Shown: positions 34,847-42,796 of the stretch, piece after piece
How the letters are laid out: the number at the start of each line of letters is the position of its first letter
How positions within the stretch are numbered: position 1 is the first letter of the stretch
NCBI GenBank assembly: GCA_030068525.1
Contig: JASJOS010000013.1
Coordinates: forward strand, 248,001 to 312,000
Source: Xanthocytophaga flava
GTDB taxonomy: Bacteria; Bacteroidota; Bacteroidia; Cytophagales; 172606-1
Length of the DNA stretch: 64,000 nt
Reading direction: 5' to 3'
Notes under the pieces: generated by a model
Databases searched by the model: none
The model's input: the letters and a program-made list of their open reading frames with translations, nothing else
What the model was told of the DNA's origin: nothing
Made by a program: the position numbers and the translations under genes

Positions 34847-35337
34847 CGTAATATTGTTTTATAAGTGACTGGATGTTAGTTAATTCAAATTTTGTCTTTG
34901 ATTTACTTTTCGAAAGGTCGCAATTTCTCTGATTCTTTATCTAACCAAAAGATAGGGAAGCGTACGTACGAAAGTTTTTATTCAGATTTCAACGAAATCA
35001 CTCATACAATATTAACCAAATATCTACCTATCAAACACTTACCCATTTTTACGTTTTTCAAATTGCCAACAGACGATGTCATAAAAAGCATTTTTTTGAT
35101 AAAAATCTGCTCCTTCATTCCATCTCAACTCGCTCTCATACAAAATCCTTTACTTCTGCAACCATAACCTGGTCATTTTGAAAGAGATTAGAGAACCATT
35201 AAGTCAATTTTCATGCCATTTTTCTGTTCTTTGCAGATACTATTTTATAAGAAAAAAATACAAATGTGAACATTTGCTTCTGTCATTATTATGGAGAAGA
35301 TGTATCTTTCTGCACCTTACTATAGATATGTCATTCC
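34847..35337. other. 491-base intergenic region
   Basis: AT-rich region between divergent genes. The only notable item is the palindrome CGTACGTACG near 34962. Two weak plus-strand frames (34892-35167 and 35178-35402) have non-protein-like composition and no conserved features and were not called. Promoters for the coiled-coil gene (minus) and the membrane glycosyltransferase gene (plus) should lie here. Confidence 0.45.
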
Positions 35338-36924
35338 ATGATGCGTTTTTGTTTACTGTTTCTTTTTCTATTTGCTATCCTGTTCATTTTTTTCTCCTTT
35401 GACGGATACTATTTCTATGATGATACAACATATGCCCACTATGCTTTCTATCTGTCTCAGGGTAAACTCGTACTGAATGAGGAAATATTCAGTCACAGAC
35501 TGGGCATTATTATTCCAACAGCACTTGCTTATAAGCTTTGTGGTATAAATGATATATCCACAATTTGGGTCTCAGTAGCTTGTACTCTCACCTGTCTATA
35601 TCTTATTTATTTTTTCCTTAAAAAATACGATCCGAAGGTTGCAATCTGGGCGATGATTTTATTTGGATTAGACTTCTATACCTTATTCTTTTCTAATAAG
35701 CTGTATCCGGACGTTTCGCTTACCTGTATGGCGTTTCTGAGCGCAATTAGTTTGCACCAGCGAAATGATCAATGGGGCAAACCTCTTCTATTCTGTATAG
35801 CTAATTTGTGGGGATTTCTATGTAAAGAAACTATTGTATACCTGCTTCCTTTCTATTTGCTTATCTGTATATATGATTGGCGGCAAAAGCAACAAATCTT
35901 GTTCTGGAAAAGAGCTTTTGTGATTGGCTTCATTCTGCTGGCAGGATATTTCGGCTTTTATTATCTATATACGGGTAACCCATTGTATCGTTTTCAGATC
36001 ATTCAGGATGGTCATTATGTGGCTACCTATAATTACTTTCATAAACCCGCTTCGGCACTTATACCACGCCTCACCTACGAACCTGTTATTATGCTGATTC
36101 ATTCGGGTATGCTCATCTGTATTGTGGCAGCATTACCTTTTTTGTTTCGCAGGAATTTCTGGAATTGGAGAATCTGGACTGATGAACTATTTTGGAGCCG
36201 ATTGGCATTTTGTGGATTATGCATGTTCTGGGGATTTACAACAAGCTTTAAATATTACAATCCCAATGCACTGTTTCCACGAATGATTCTCTTTCTTATT
36301 CCCTTTTTTGCCATTGCCTCTGCATTTGAGTTAAGTCGTCTTACAGCAAAAAAATCTTTTATACTGGCAATGATCTTTCTCATTGTAGCAGCTATATCCT
36401 GGTATACAGGTGTGCCCAATCAGGCATTCCAATATGGACTACTAGCTCTTGGCTGGGGTTTCATTGGAGGTCTTTATCAGTTTATACCGTCTTCTTTTGT
36501 CCTGAACAAACAACTGTATGTACCTCTGATAACAGGTTTGTTGTTAGTACACCCTTTTTATTCTATGCTAAAACCTTCTGAAACCGGATACACAGCAGAA
36601 AAACATCTTATTCAAAAATATCTGTCTCACCCTGTCACATCAACACTGGTTTTTACAGATAATAAGCTCATGAATGGAGTTGACTTTTATTATCACTTCA
36701 ACAAACCAGCATCTATTCAGTTCTTACCTTATGAAAAACTTTTGGAACAACCAAAGCAACTTACTTCGTCTACCGAGGTATTTGTATTAATTAACTCTTA
36801 TTCTGTGGAATATTTCCGTCTGATAGGTACCCCTCCTCCTATATATATAGATTCACCACCTGTATCCTGGCAACTTATTGCAAATGAAGGAGGAATCCGA
36901 TTGTATAAAGTCCCTTCTATCTGA
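35338..36924 (+). CDS. GT39/ArnT-like multi-pass membrane glycosyltransferase
   Basis: A 528-residue inner-membrane protein with about eleven to twelve hydrophobic segments. The first loop contains the Asp-rich motif SFDGYYFYDDTTYAHYAFYLSQGKL (about 22-45), matching the catalytic Asp region of GT-C transferases such as ArnT/PMT. Such enzymes use a polyprenyl-phosphate sugar and act at the periplasmic face. The C-terminal ~100 residues form a soluble domain (STLVFTDNKLMNGVDFYYHF). The sugar and acceptor are unknown. It stands alone and ends at a perfect hairpin. Confidence 0.82.
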   Translation: MMRFCLLFLFLFAILFIFFSFDGYYFYDDTTYAHYAFYLSQGKLVLNEEIFSHRLGIIIPTALAYKLCGINDISTIWVSVACTLTCLYLIYFFLKKYDPKVAIWAMILFGLDFYTLFFSNKLYPDVSLTCMAFLSAISLHQRNDQWGKPLLFCIANLWGFLCKETIVYLLPFYLLICIYDWRQKQQILFWKRAFVIGFILLAGYFGFYYLYTGNPLYRFQIIQDGHYVATYNYFHKPASALIPRLTYEPVIMLIHSGMLICIVAALPFLFRRNFWNWRIWTDELFWSRLAFCGLCMFWGFTTSFKYYNPNALFPRMILFLIPFFAIASAFELSRLTAKKSFILAMIFLIVAAISWYTGVPNQAFQYGLLALGWGFIGGLYQFIPSSFVLNKQLYVPLITGLLLVHPFYSMLKPSETGYTAEKHLIQKYLSHPVTSTLVFTDNKLMNGVDFYYHFNKPASIQFLPYEKLLEQPKQLTSSTEVFVLINSYSVEYFRLIGTPPPIYIDSPPVSWQLIANEGGIRLYKVPSI

Positions 36925-36959
36925 AACAAAAGACCGTTCAGATGAACGGTCTTTTGTTT
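36924..36959. terminator. bidirectional terminator between convergent genes
   Basis: A 16-bp perfect stem (aaacaaaagaccgttc and complement) around loop AGAT. The left arm begins at the last base of the glycosyltransferase stop codon. Confidence 0.92.
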
Positions 36960-36971
36960 AGTTCTTACTAT

Positions 36972-38876
36972 CTAAAACTTCCATCTGACAAATGCCTCCA
37001 TGGCTGCGTATTCGGCCAGACCCAGTTTGTTATACAACTCTGCGGTTTTGCGATTACGGTCCTCAGCCCTTTGCCAGAATTCACGTTCATCTGTTCCCTG
37101 AAATACTACTCCGTCTTTCTGAGACTGGTGCTTAAATATACCCAGACGCTTCTTCATTACCTGATCCGGGCTCATGGGTACTGCCATTTCAATCTGATCA
37201 ATATCCCACTCAGCCCAGGCACCTTTGTATAACCATACCCAACAATCTTTCATAAAATCTTTGGCTTTCAGACGACGTAATGCTTCCATTACTGCATCCA
37301 GACAAACTTTATGTGTACCATGTGGATCAGCCAGGTCTCCTGCTGCATATACCTGATGGGGTTTTATCTTATCAATAAGGTCTGTCACAAGCTGATAATC
37401 TTCTTCACCCAAAGGCTTTTTCTGGACAAGTCCTGTTTCGTAAAAAGGCATAGTCAGAAAATGTACATTTTCCATAGGGATGCCCACAAAGCGACATGTA
37501 TTTTTCGCTTCACCCTTACGAATCAATCCCTTAATATAACGAACAGCATCTGTATCCTTTTCGCTATCTTTTTTGGTTCTTAGGAAACGAGCAGCATCTC
37601 TGAAGATTTTATCAGCTTGAGGACTGGTAATGTTAAAACGATCGTTGAAATCTACCACAAAGTCAGCAAACCGTAGAGCTTCATCATCTGCCACAGCAAT
37701 ATTTCCAGAAGTCTGATAGGCAACATGAACTTCATGCCCCTGATCTACCAGACGCTGGAAGGTACCACCCATAGAAATAATATCATCATCCGGATGAGGA
37801 CTAAATATCAGACATCGTTTCTTTACAGGATCAGCCCTTTCCGGACGATTAGTATCATCAGCATTTGGTTTTCCACCTGGCCATCCGGTAATAGTATGTT
37901 GAAGCCAGTTAAACACATCAATATTCAAGTCATATGCCTGTCCGTGTTGTGCCAGCAGATCACTGAGTCCATAATCATTATAGTCTTTATTGGTCAGTTT
38001 CAGAACGGGTTTCCCCAAAGTCAGTGCCAGATTCGCTACAGCCTTCTTAATCATCGCACGATCCCACACCACATCATCAATCAGCCAAGGTGCCTTACGG
38101 CTGGTTAGCTCAGATGCGGCAGACTCATCCAGTACTACAGACACGTTGTGATGTCCTTGTAGATAAGAAGCAGGAACCGATTCTACAACAGGTCCCTCTA
38201 CTGCCTGTTTGATAATTCCGGCTTTATGTTCTCCCCAGGCAATCAATACCACTCGTTTAGCCTGTAATATAGGTAATACCCCCATAGTGATGGCTCTTCG
38301 TGGGACTTTTGACAACCCACCAAAGTCCATTGCGGCATCAACCCGTGTTGTCTGATCCAGTGTCATCAAACGGGTACGTGAGTTTTCATGAGAGCCTGGT
38401 TCATTAAACCCAATATGGCCATTTCGTCCTATACCCAATAACTGAAAATCCAGTCCGCCATGCAACTCCATTTGCTTTTCATAATCCAGACAGTATTCCC
38501 GTATTTTCTCCATTGACAGAGTTCCATCCGGAATGTGGTAATTTTGTACAGGAATATCCACATGATCAAATAAAAACTCTTTCATAAACCGAACATAACT
38601 TTGTAAAGCATCCGGCTGCATGGGATAATATTCATCCAGATTGAAAGTAATTACATTCTGGAAGCTTAATCCCTCTTTTCTGTGTAGCCGAATTAGCTCG
38701 GCATAGACTTTTTTAGGAGATGATCCCGTTGCCAATCCCAGTACAGCTGACTTACCTTCCTGTTGCTTTTGGCGGATTAAAGCCGCAATTTCATTAGCAA
38801 CAGCAGCAGAAGCTTCATCTGCCGTTCCATAAACACTGGTAGGAATTCGCTCATAACTCAATTGCTGCATAGACAA
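36972..38876 (-). CDS. nagB: glucosamine-6-phosphate deaminase fused to a LmbE/PIG-L domain
   Basis: A 634-residue fusion. The N-terminal ~260 residues are NagB: AVLGLATGSSPKKVYAEL, NLDEYYPM, LLGIGRNGHIGFNEPGS and a late region with EGPVVESVPASYLQ. It converts GlcN-6-P to fructose-6-P plus ammonia. A linker follows, then from about residue 350 a PIG-L/LmbE domain with the metal motif at His361 in SPHPDDDIISMGG (usual HPDDE has Asp here) and a late DPHGTHKVCLDAV motif. PIG-L enzymes remove acetyl groups from GlcNAc-type sugars, so both halves could act on amino sugars. This fusion is widespread in Bacteroidota. It is a single gene. Confidence 0.92.
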   Translation of the reverse strand: MSMQQLSYERIPTSVYGTADEASAAVANEIAALIRQKQQEGKSAVLGLATGSSPKKVYAELIRLHRKEGLSFQNVITFNLDEYYPMQPDALQSYVRFMKEFLFDHVDIPVQNYHIPDGTLSMEKIREYCLDYEKQMELHGGLDFQLLGIGRNGHIGFNEPGSHENSRTRLMTLDQTTRVDAAMDFGGLSKVPRRAITMGVLPILQAKRVVLIAWGEHKAGIIKQAVEGPVVESVPASYLQGHHNVSVVLDESAASELTSRKAPWLIDDVVWDRAMIKKAVANLALTLGKPVLKLTNKDYNDYGLSDLLAQHGQAYDLNIDVFNWLQHTITGWPGGKPNADDTNRPERADPVKKRCLIFSPHPDDDIISMGGTFQRLVDQGHEVHVAYQTSGNIAVADDEALRFADFVVDFNDRFNITSPQADKIFRDAARFLRTKKDSEKDTDAVRYIKGLIRKGEAKNTCRFVGIPMENVHFLTMPFYETGLVQKKPLGEEDYQLVTDLIDKIKPHQVYAAGDLADPHGTHKVCLDAVMEALRRLKAKDFMKDCWVWLYKGAWAEWDIDQIEMAVPMSPDQVMKKRLGIFKHQSQKDGVVFQGTDEREFWQRAEDRNRKTAELYNKLGLAEYAAMEAFVRWKF

Positions 38877-39347
38877 ATAGTTGGTTATTCTGAAAAAAAA
38901 GACATGACACCTTGTACTCTACTATATAAAAATATAATTTGCAGATAAATCACCGAAAAATAGTGTAATTTTTTAATCCTGGAAACTCAAAGATTTGTTA
39001 TACTATTCTATTCTTTAGTAAATTTAGTATTTGTATAAGGCCCACTGTTTGAAGTGACCACTCCAAACCATCGTAATTTAATAGTTAAATAGTTCAAAAT
39101 TAACTGCTTATTTGTGCAGTAGCCAAAATAAAAATAGTTATAAAATTTAGGACTTTTCTGTACAACTTTTTTACCATTATTCCGTATAAAGGATATGGTA
39201 TGATTTTTTAGTGAAAGTAGCATAGGAGAAATCTGTTTAATATGTTACTTTTTTTTATTAAGGGGTCAATTTTAATAAGATTTTCTACTGTTTTTCACAT
39301 AACCTTGTATATCAACCGTTGTCACATTTTTTATTGCATTACTCTTT
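38877..39347. other. 471-base intergenic region upstream of the S/M-like pair
   Basis: AT-rich DNA between the nagB-type gene (minus) and the specificity-subunit-like gene (plus). A 71-codon minus-strand frame at 39008-39223 is not protein-like and was not called. No attachment site, integrase or resolvase is seen. Confidence 0.45.
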
Positions 39348-39923
39348 ATGATTATGAAATTACATGACATAGCTGACATCAAAACTGGTATAACTTTTCG
39401 AAATCGCTTGTTAGACAATCTGGATGGGGAAATAGAAGTTATACAAATGCGCGACATCAATACTGACCTCTCAATATCAGATCGACTTGTTCGCATCAGC
39501 AATGAACAGATTAAAGCAAAACATTTTCTGCAACCCGGTCAACTGATTTTACTGGCAAAAGGAAAGTATACCAAAGCCTGTATGATTGAATCGTCAGAGA
39601 AAAAGAGAGTTATTTCTTCCGCATTTTTTTCCATTCGCATAAAGCCTACTCAAAAAGTCCTTCCGGAATACTTACGATGGTTTCTGAATTTGCCACAAAG
39701 TGAAACCTATTTCCGTTCCAATGCCTCTGGTACCAGTATGTTTTCACTTCCAATGAGTGTTTTGAAGAATCTGGATGTAGCAGTTCCTCCAATTGAGGTA
39801 CAGGAAAAAATAGTTCATCTTGTCACAGATCGGGAGAAAGAGAAAGCAACTTTAATGGAACTTGAAGAGAAAAAAGATTCATACCTGCAACAGATTATGT
39901 TACACGAGGTGTATAAAGATTAA
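39348..39923 (+). CDS. type I restriction specificity (HsdS)-like protein, single target-recognition domain
   Basis: A 191-residue protein. Residues ~4-150 read as one HsdS target-recognition domain: KLHDIADIKTGITFRNRLLD, then IQMRDINTDLSI, the LLAKGKYTKACMI strand and LPEYLRWFLNLPQS. The C-terminal ~45 residues are the conserved spacer helix (PPIEVQEKIVHLVTDREKEKATLMELEEKK). Canonical HsdS has two domains and about 400 residues, so this is a half-subunit that would have to dimerise. The methylase-like gene begins 47 bases downstream. No restriction (R) gene is present. Either of two close ATGs (39348, 39354) may be used. Confidence 0.85.
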   Translation: MIMKLHDIADIKTGITFRNRLLDNLDGEIEVIQMRDINTDLSISDRLVRISNEQIKAKHFLQPGQLILLAKGKYTKACMIESSEKKRVISSAFFSIRIKPTQKVLPEYLRWFLNLPQSETYFRSNASGTSMFSLPMSVLKNLDVAVPPIEVQEKIVHLVTDREKEKATLMELEEKKDSYLQQIMLHEVYKD

Positions 39924-39970
39924 ATTGGTAATAAATTCTAACTCCTTAAATCAGTAACCTTTCAACTCTC

Positions 39971-41425
39971 ATGGCTATGAACAAAGATTTCATTGTTTCT
40001 CTCACGAAATACTACCGCAAATTCAGAGACAAGGATAAAAGTCCCGAAGTGTTTGTACACTTCCTGGCGGTATTGGCATTAAAGTTTATTCAGGAGACAC
40101 ACGAAAAACCTTATTTCACAGATTTAAAGGCCTCCACAATCAAATCTATTTTTTCTATCTGGAACAACCTGTCTCAAACAGGTACTGCCAGTCGTTTGGA
40201 TAATATTATAGAGATATTACAGGAAGAAAACAGCGAGATATTCAATAAACTTTTTCAATCTGTCTTCTTCAGAAAACTTTCATTTAGCGAATCAGACGTT
40301 GATCGCGATACCAAACTGGTTCAATTATTGGAAGATTTGGAAGGAATCAGCTTTGGAAACACATTAAAAGCTGTGGAAGAAAACGGATCTTCGATAGGTT
40401 ATCTGATCGAGAAATTTACAGAAGAAAGTTTTCACAAAGAAGGATTCCTGTACACTCCACGTAGTATTGCCAATATGATGGCACAAATGGCAAATCTGGA
40501 GCCAAATCATTCTGTATATGATCCGGCAGCAGGTATTGGAACATTACTGGTACAAGCAGCCAAAGTAGGTAAATTATCTGAAAATAATCTATTCGGACAG
40601 GATATACAGAGTCCATATATAGAATTAGCCCGTTTTCATCTTTTCTTCAATGGCATATTTAATGCCTCTCTGGAAGTTGGAGACAGCTTATCAAAAACAC
40701 GTTCTACCAAACGTACTTATGATTGTGTACTTACACAGCCACCATTCCGCGAAAAACTATTGTTGCCAGCAAATCCACGTGATTTCCTGCAACCATTAAA
40801 ACGTAGAAAACGTAATCTTAGCTTTGCAGCAGACAATAATGTATCTGGTCCTGTACGTATGCGCAGACAGTCAGAACACTTGGACTTCCTGACTCAGGCA
40901 ATGGATTCTCTGAACGAAACAGGAAAGGCTATACTGATTGTGCCTCATGGGCTGTTGTTTAAAACAGGTGTAGCATATCAGATTCGTCGCAAAATGGTTA
41001 ACAATAATCTGGTTGAGGCAATAGTGGATTTACCTCCACATGTATTCTACAGCAGTAAAATCAATGCAGCCATTCTTGTTCTGAATAAGAATAAAACGCA
41101 TGATAACATATTATTTATTGATGCGTCTTCCTTATATGATTCTGACCGGAGAAGAAATAAGATACGAACATCACATAGTAAACAGGTAATGGATGCATTC
41201 CGCAAGTTTGCAACTCAGGAAGGCTTGTCTTATCGGGCATCTCAATCTGAGATAGAAAATGAGAGAAATAATTATAACCTGACAGCCAAACGCTATGTTC
41301 AGGCACATGAAAGAATACCCGATGTCAACTTAAAAGAGTTAATGAACGAAATTGAATCACTGGAAAAAACGCTTTCCAATATTCAGGATCGGATTAAAAC
41401 AGAAATGGCATCTTTAGTAAAATAA
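39971..41425 (+). CDS. type I methylase (HsdM)-like protein with altered catalytic motif
   Basis: A 484-residue protein. Residues 1-155 are helical (HsdM N-terminal-like). The N6 adenine methylase domain follows: YTPRSIANMMAQMANLEP, the SAM motif DPAAGIG (184-190) and FGQDIQSPYIELARFHLF (motif III-like). The catalytic motif IV, normally NPPF, reads TQPPF with Gln256 in the Asn position (codon CAG at the DNA level). Late motifs (LNETGKAILIVPHGLLFK and VEAIVDLPPHVF) are ordinary HsdM. A C-terminal helix (ELMNEIESLEKTLSNIQD) would dock to the S-like partner. The altered residue predicts a SAM-binding, possibly non-methylating protein. A terminator follows. Confidence 0.85.
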   Translation: MAMNKDFIVSLTKYYRKFRDKDKSPEVFVHFLAVLALKFIQETHEKPYFTDLKASTIKSIFSIWNNLSQTGTASRLDNIIEILQEENSEIFNKLFQSVFFRKLSFSESDVDRDTKLVQLLEDLEGISFGNTLKAVEENGSSIGYLIEKFTEESFHKEGFLYTPRSIANMMAQMANLEPNHSVYDPAAGIGTLLVQAAKVGKLSENNLFGQDIQSPYIELARFHLFFNGIFNASLEVGDSLSKTRSTKRTYDCVLTQPPFREKLLLPANPRDFLQPLKRRKRNLSFAADNNVSGPVRMRRQSEHLDFLTQAMDSLNETGKAILIVPHGLLFKTGVAYQIRRKMVNNNLVEAIVDLPPHVFYSSKINAAILVLNKNKTHDNILFIDASSLYDSDRRRNKIRTSHSKQVMDAFRKFATQEGLSYRASQSEIENERNNYNLTAKRYVQAHERIPDVNLKELMNEIESLEKTLSNIQDRIKTEMASLVK

Positions 41426-41429
41426 CAAC

Positions 41430-41461
41430 ATAACAAAGCCCTTGGAAAAGGGCTTTGTTAT
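41430..41461. terminator. bidirectional terminator between the HsdM-like and PhoD-like genes
   Basis: A perfect 14-bp stem (ataacaaagccctt and complement) with loop GGAA, between convergent genes. Confidence 0.92.
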
Positions 41462-41470
41462 TCCTACGCA

Positions 41471-42505
41471 CTAGAAAGAAAAACGTTCATTCACATACAA
41501 TACATTTTCTTTTCCTCTTATCTGTATATTCACATTAGGCTTAGGAGTTGTCCAGTCTATAGTCAGTATTCCAAAATTCAATTGATTTACCAGACTTCCT
41601 ACACGATATTTGTTTTCTTCTCCTGTATTATTTGTAGAAGAATGTGTTAATCCACTGGATGTCACCTCCCAAATGGGATAAGGCATTCCGGCAGGCTGGT
41701 AACGGCTCACTTCACCAATATGCCGATCCCCACTCAACAATACAACTCCAGCAGGCTTAGTTTTTACCAGAAGATCAAAAAAACGTTTACGGGCCCGAGG
41801 GAAATTTGCCCACTTTTCAAAACGTTGCTCTTCAGGAATAAACTGTACACCACAGGCAATAATATGGATGGCAGCCGTACTACCTGTTAATTCTTTTTCC
41901 AACCAGTTCCATTGCTCCTCTCCTAAAAAAGAACCCGTTTCATTGGCTATATACCGTCCATCTTCTCGCTGTAATCCTTCACGAAAATAGCGTCCATCCA
42001 ATAAAATAATCTTTATCTGCTGCTTCTCAGATCCATACACATAAGAACCATATGCACCTTCATGTTTGCGACGCGAACTGGTAGCAGGCTCTCCCAAAAA
42101 ATCAAGCATCAATTGTTGGGATTCTTTTTTCTTTGGGTAATTCATTCCACCATCATTTACCCCATAATCATGATCATCCCAGATCCCAATCACAGGTACT
42201 GTAGCTGTCAAATTCTGATATTCAGGATTTTGTTTTTGTGCATCATATTTCTGCTTCAAAACAGCCATGTCTTCCGTATCTCCATACACATTATCACCCA
42301 GCCACACCCATAGTTGTGGTTTATTTTCCAGAATAGGCAACCATAGAGGCTGAGGCAAATCGTGTCTGCTACACGAGCCAAAAGCGATCCGGGATAAGGA
42401 AGTGTTGGCAGATAGTATGTTGCCGCCCTGATTACTTGCAGGTACTTTGCATCCATAAAACACCAGTACAAAGCTCCATAGCACAAAGAAATAAACCTTA
42501 ATCAT
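41471..42505 (-). CDS. PhoD-like alkaline phosphatase-family lipoprotein
   Basis: A 344-residue metallophosphoesterase. The signal (MIKVYFFVLWSFVLVFYGCK) ends in a lipobox-like GC, so it is probably an envelope lipoprotein. PhoD-family landmarks: RIAFGSCSRHDLPQPLW (near 40), VWLGDNVYGDT (near 67), VIGIWDDHDYGVNDGG (near 107), ILLDGRYFRE (near 155), and VVLLSGDRHIGEVSR (near 258). These contain the expected Asp, Asn and His metal ligands. Substrates of such enzymes include phosphodiesters and teichoic acids; the one here is unknown. It is convergent with the HsdM-like gene. Confidence 0.9.
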   Translation of the reverse strand: MIKVYFFVLWSFVLVFYGCKVPASNQGGNILSANTSLSRIAFGSCSRHDLPQPLWLPILENKPQLWVWLGDNVYGDTEDMAVLKQKYDAQKQNPEYQNLTATVPVIGIWDDHDYGVNDGGMNYPKKKESQQLMLDFLGEPATSSRRKHEGAYGSYVYGSEKQQIKIILLDGRYFREGLQREDGRYIANETGSFLGEEQWNWLEKELTGSTAAIHIIACGVQFIPEEQRFEKWANFPRARKRFFDLLVKTKPAGVVLLSGDRHIGEVSRYQPAGMPYPIWEVTSSGLTHSSTNNTGEENKYRVGSLVNQLNFGILTIDWTTPKPNVNIQIRGKENVLYVNERFSF

Positions 42506-42738
42506 ACATTTATAAAGTGGTTTGTTGCGATAAAAAATACACTATTTATGGTCATACAGGAATAGATTGATCATCTTCCAACAGATAATCGCCCATTAAA
42601 ATGCCACTATCTGCTACAAAAGTAAATGTAGTAAAACGGCTATACGACATAAAGTATATTACATTACTGTTATTTTCCTAAAAGATTTCCTCTATATCCA
42701 TCTTTCCAACTTTTTTGAACAAAATCAATGGAATATAA

Positions 42739-42780
42739 AAAAACAAAGTCTGCTCCGTTTCAAAAGCAGACTTTGTTTTT
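42739..42780 (-). terminator. terminator of the DUF3857 gene pair
   Basis: Perfect 16-base arms (aaaaacaaagtctgct / complement) around a 10-base loop. It lies just after the stop of the second DUF3857 gene and has A/T runs in both directions. Confidence 0.85.
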
Positions 42781-42796
42781 GATTCACTACTATCGT

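Noticed and set aside
34962-34971. CGTACGTACG palindrome as a regulator site
   Set aside because: Only ten bases and a simple alternating pattern; it is too short to claim without conservation.
34892-35402. Two plus-strand frames (91 and 74 codons) before the glycosyltransferase gene
   Set aside because: They read as random AT-rich translation, and the second overlaps the real gene's start.
39008-39223. 71-codon minus-strand frame near the S/M-like pair, considered as a missing third component
   Set aside because: The translation is not protein-like and has no start context; it is likely a chance frame.
39348-41425. Classical type I restriction-modification locus
   Set aside because: No R subunit is present, the S subunit has only one recognition domain, and the methylase catalytic motif is altered.
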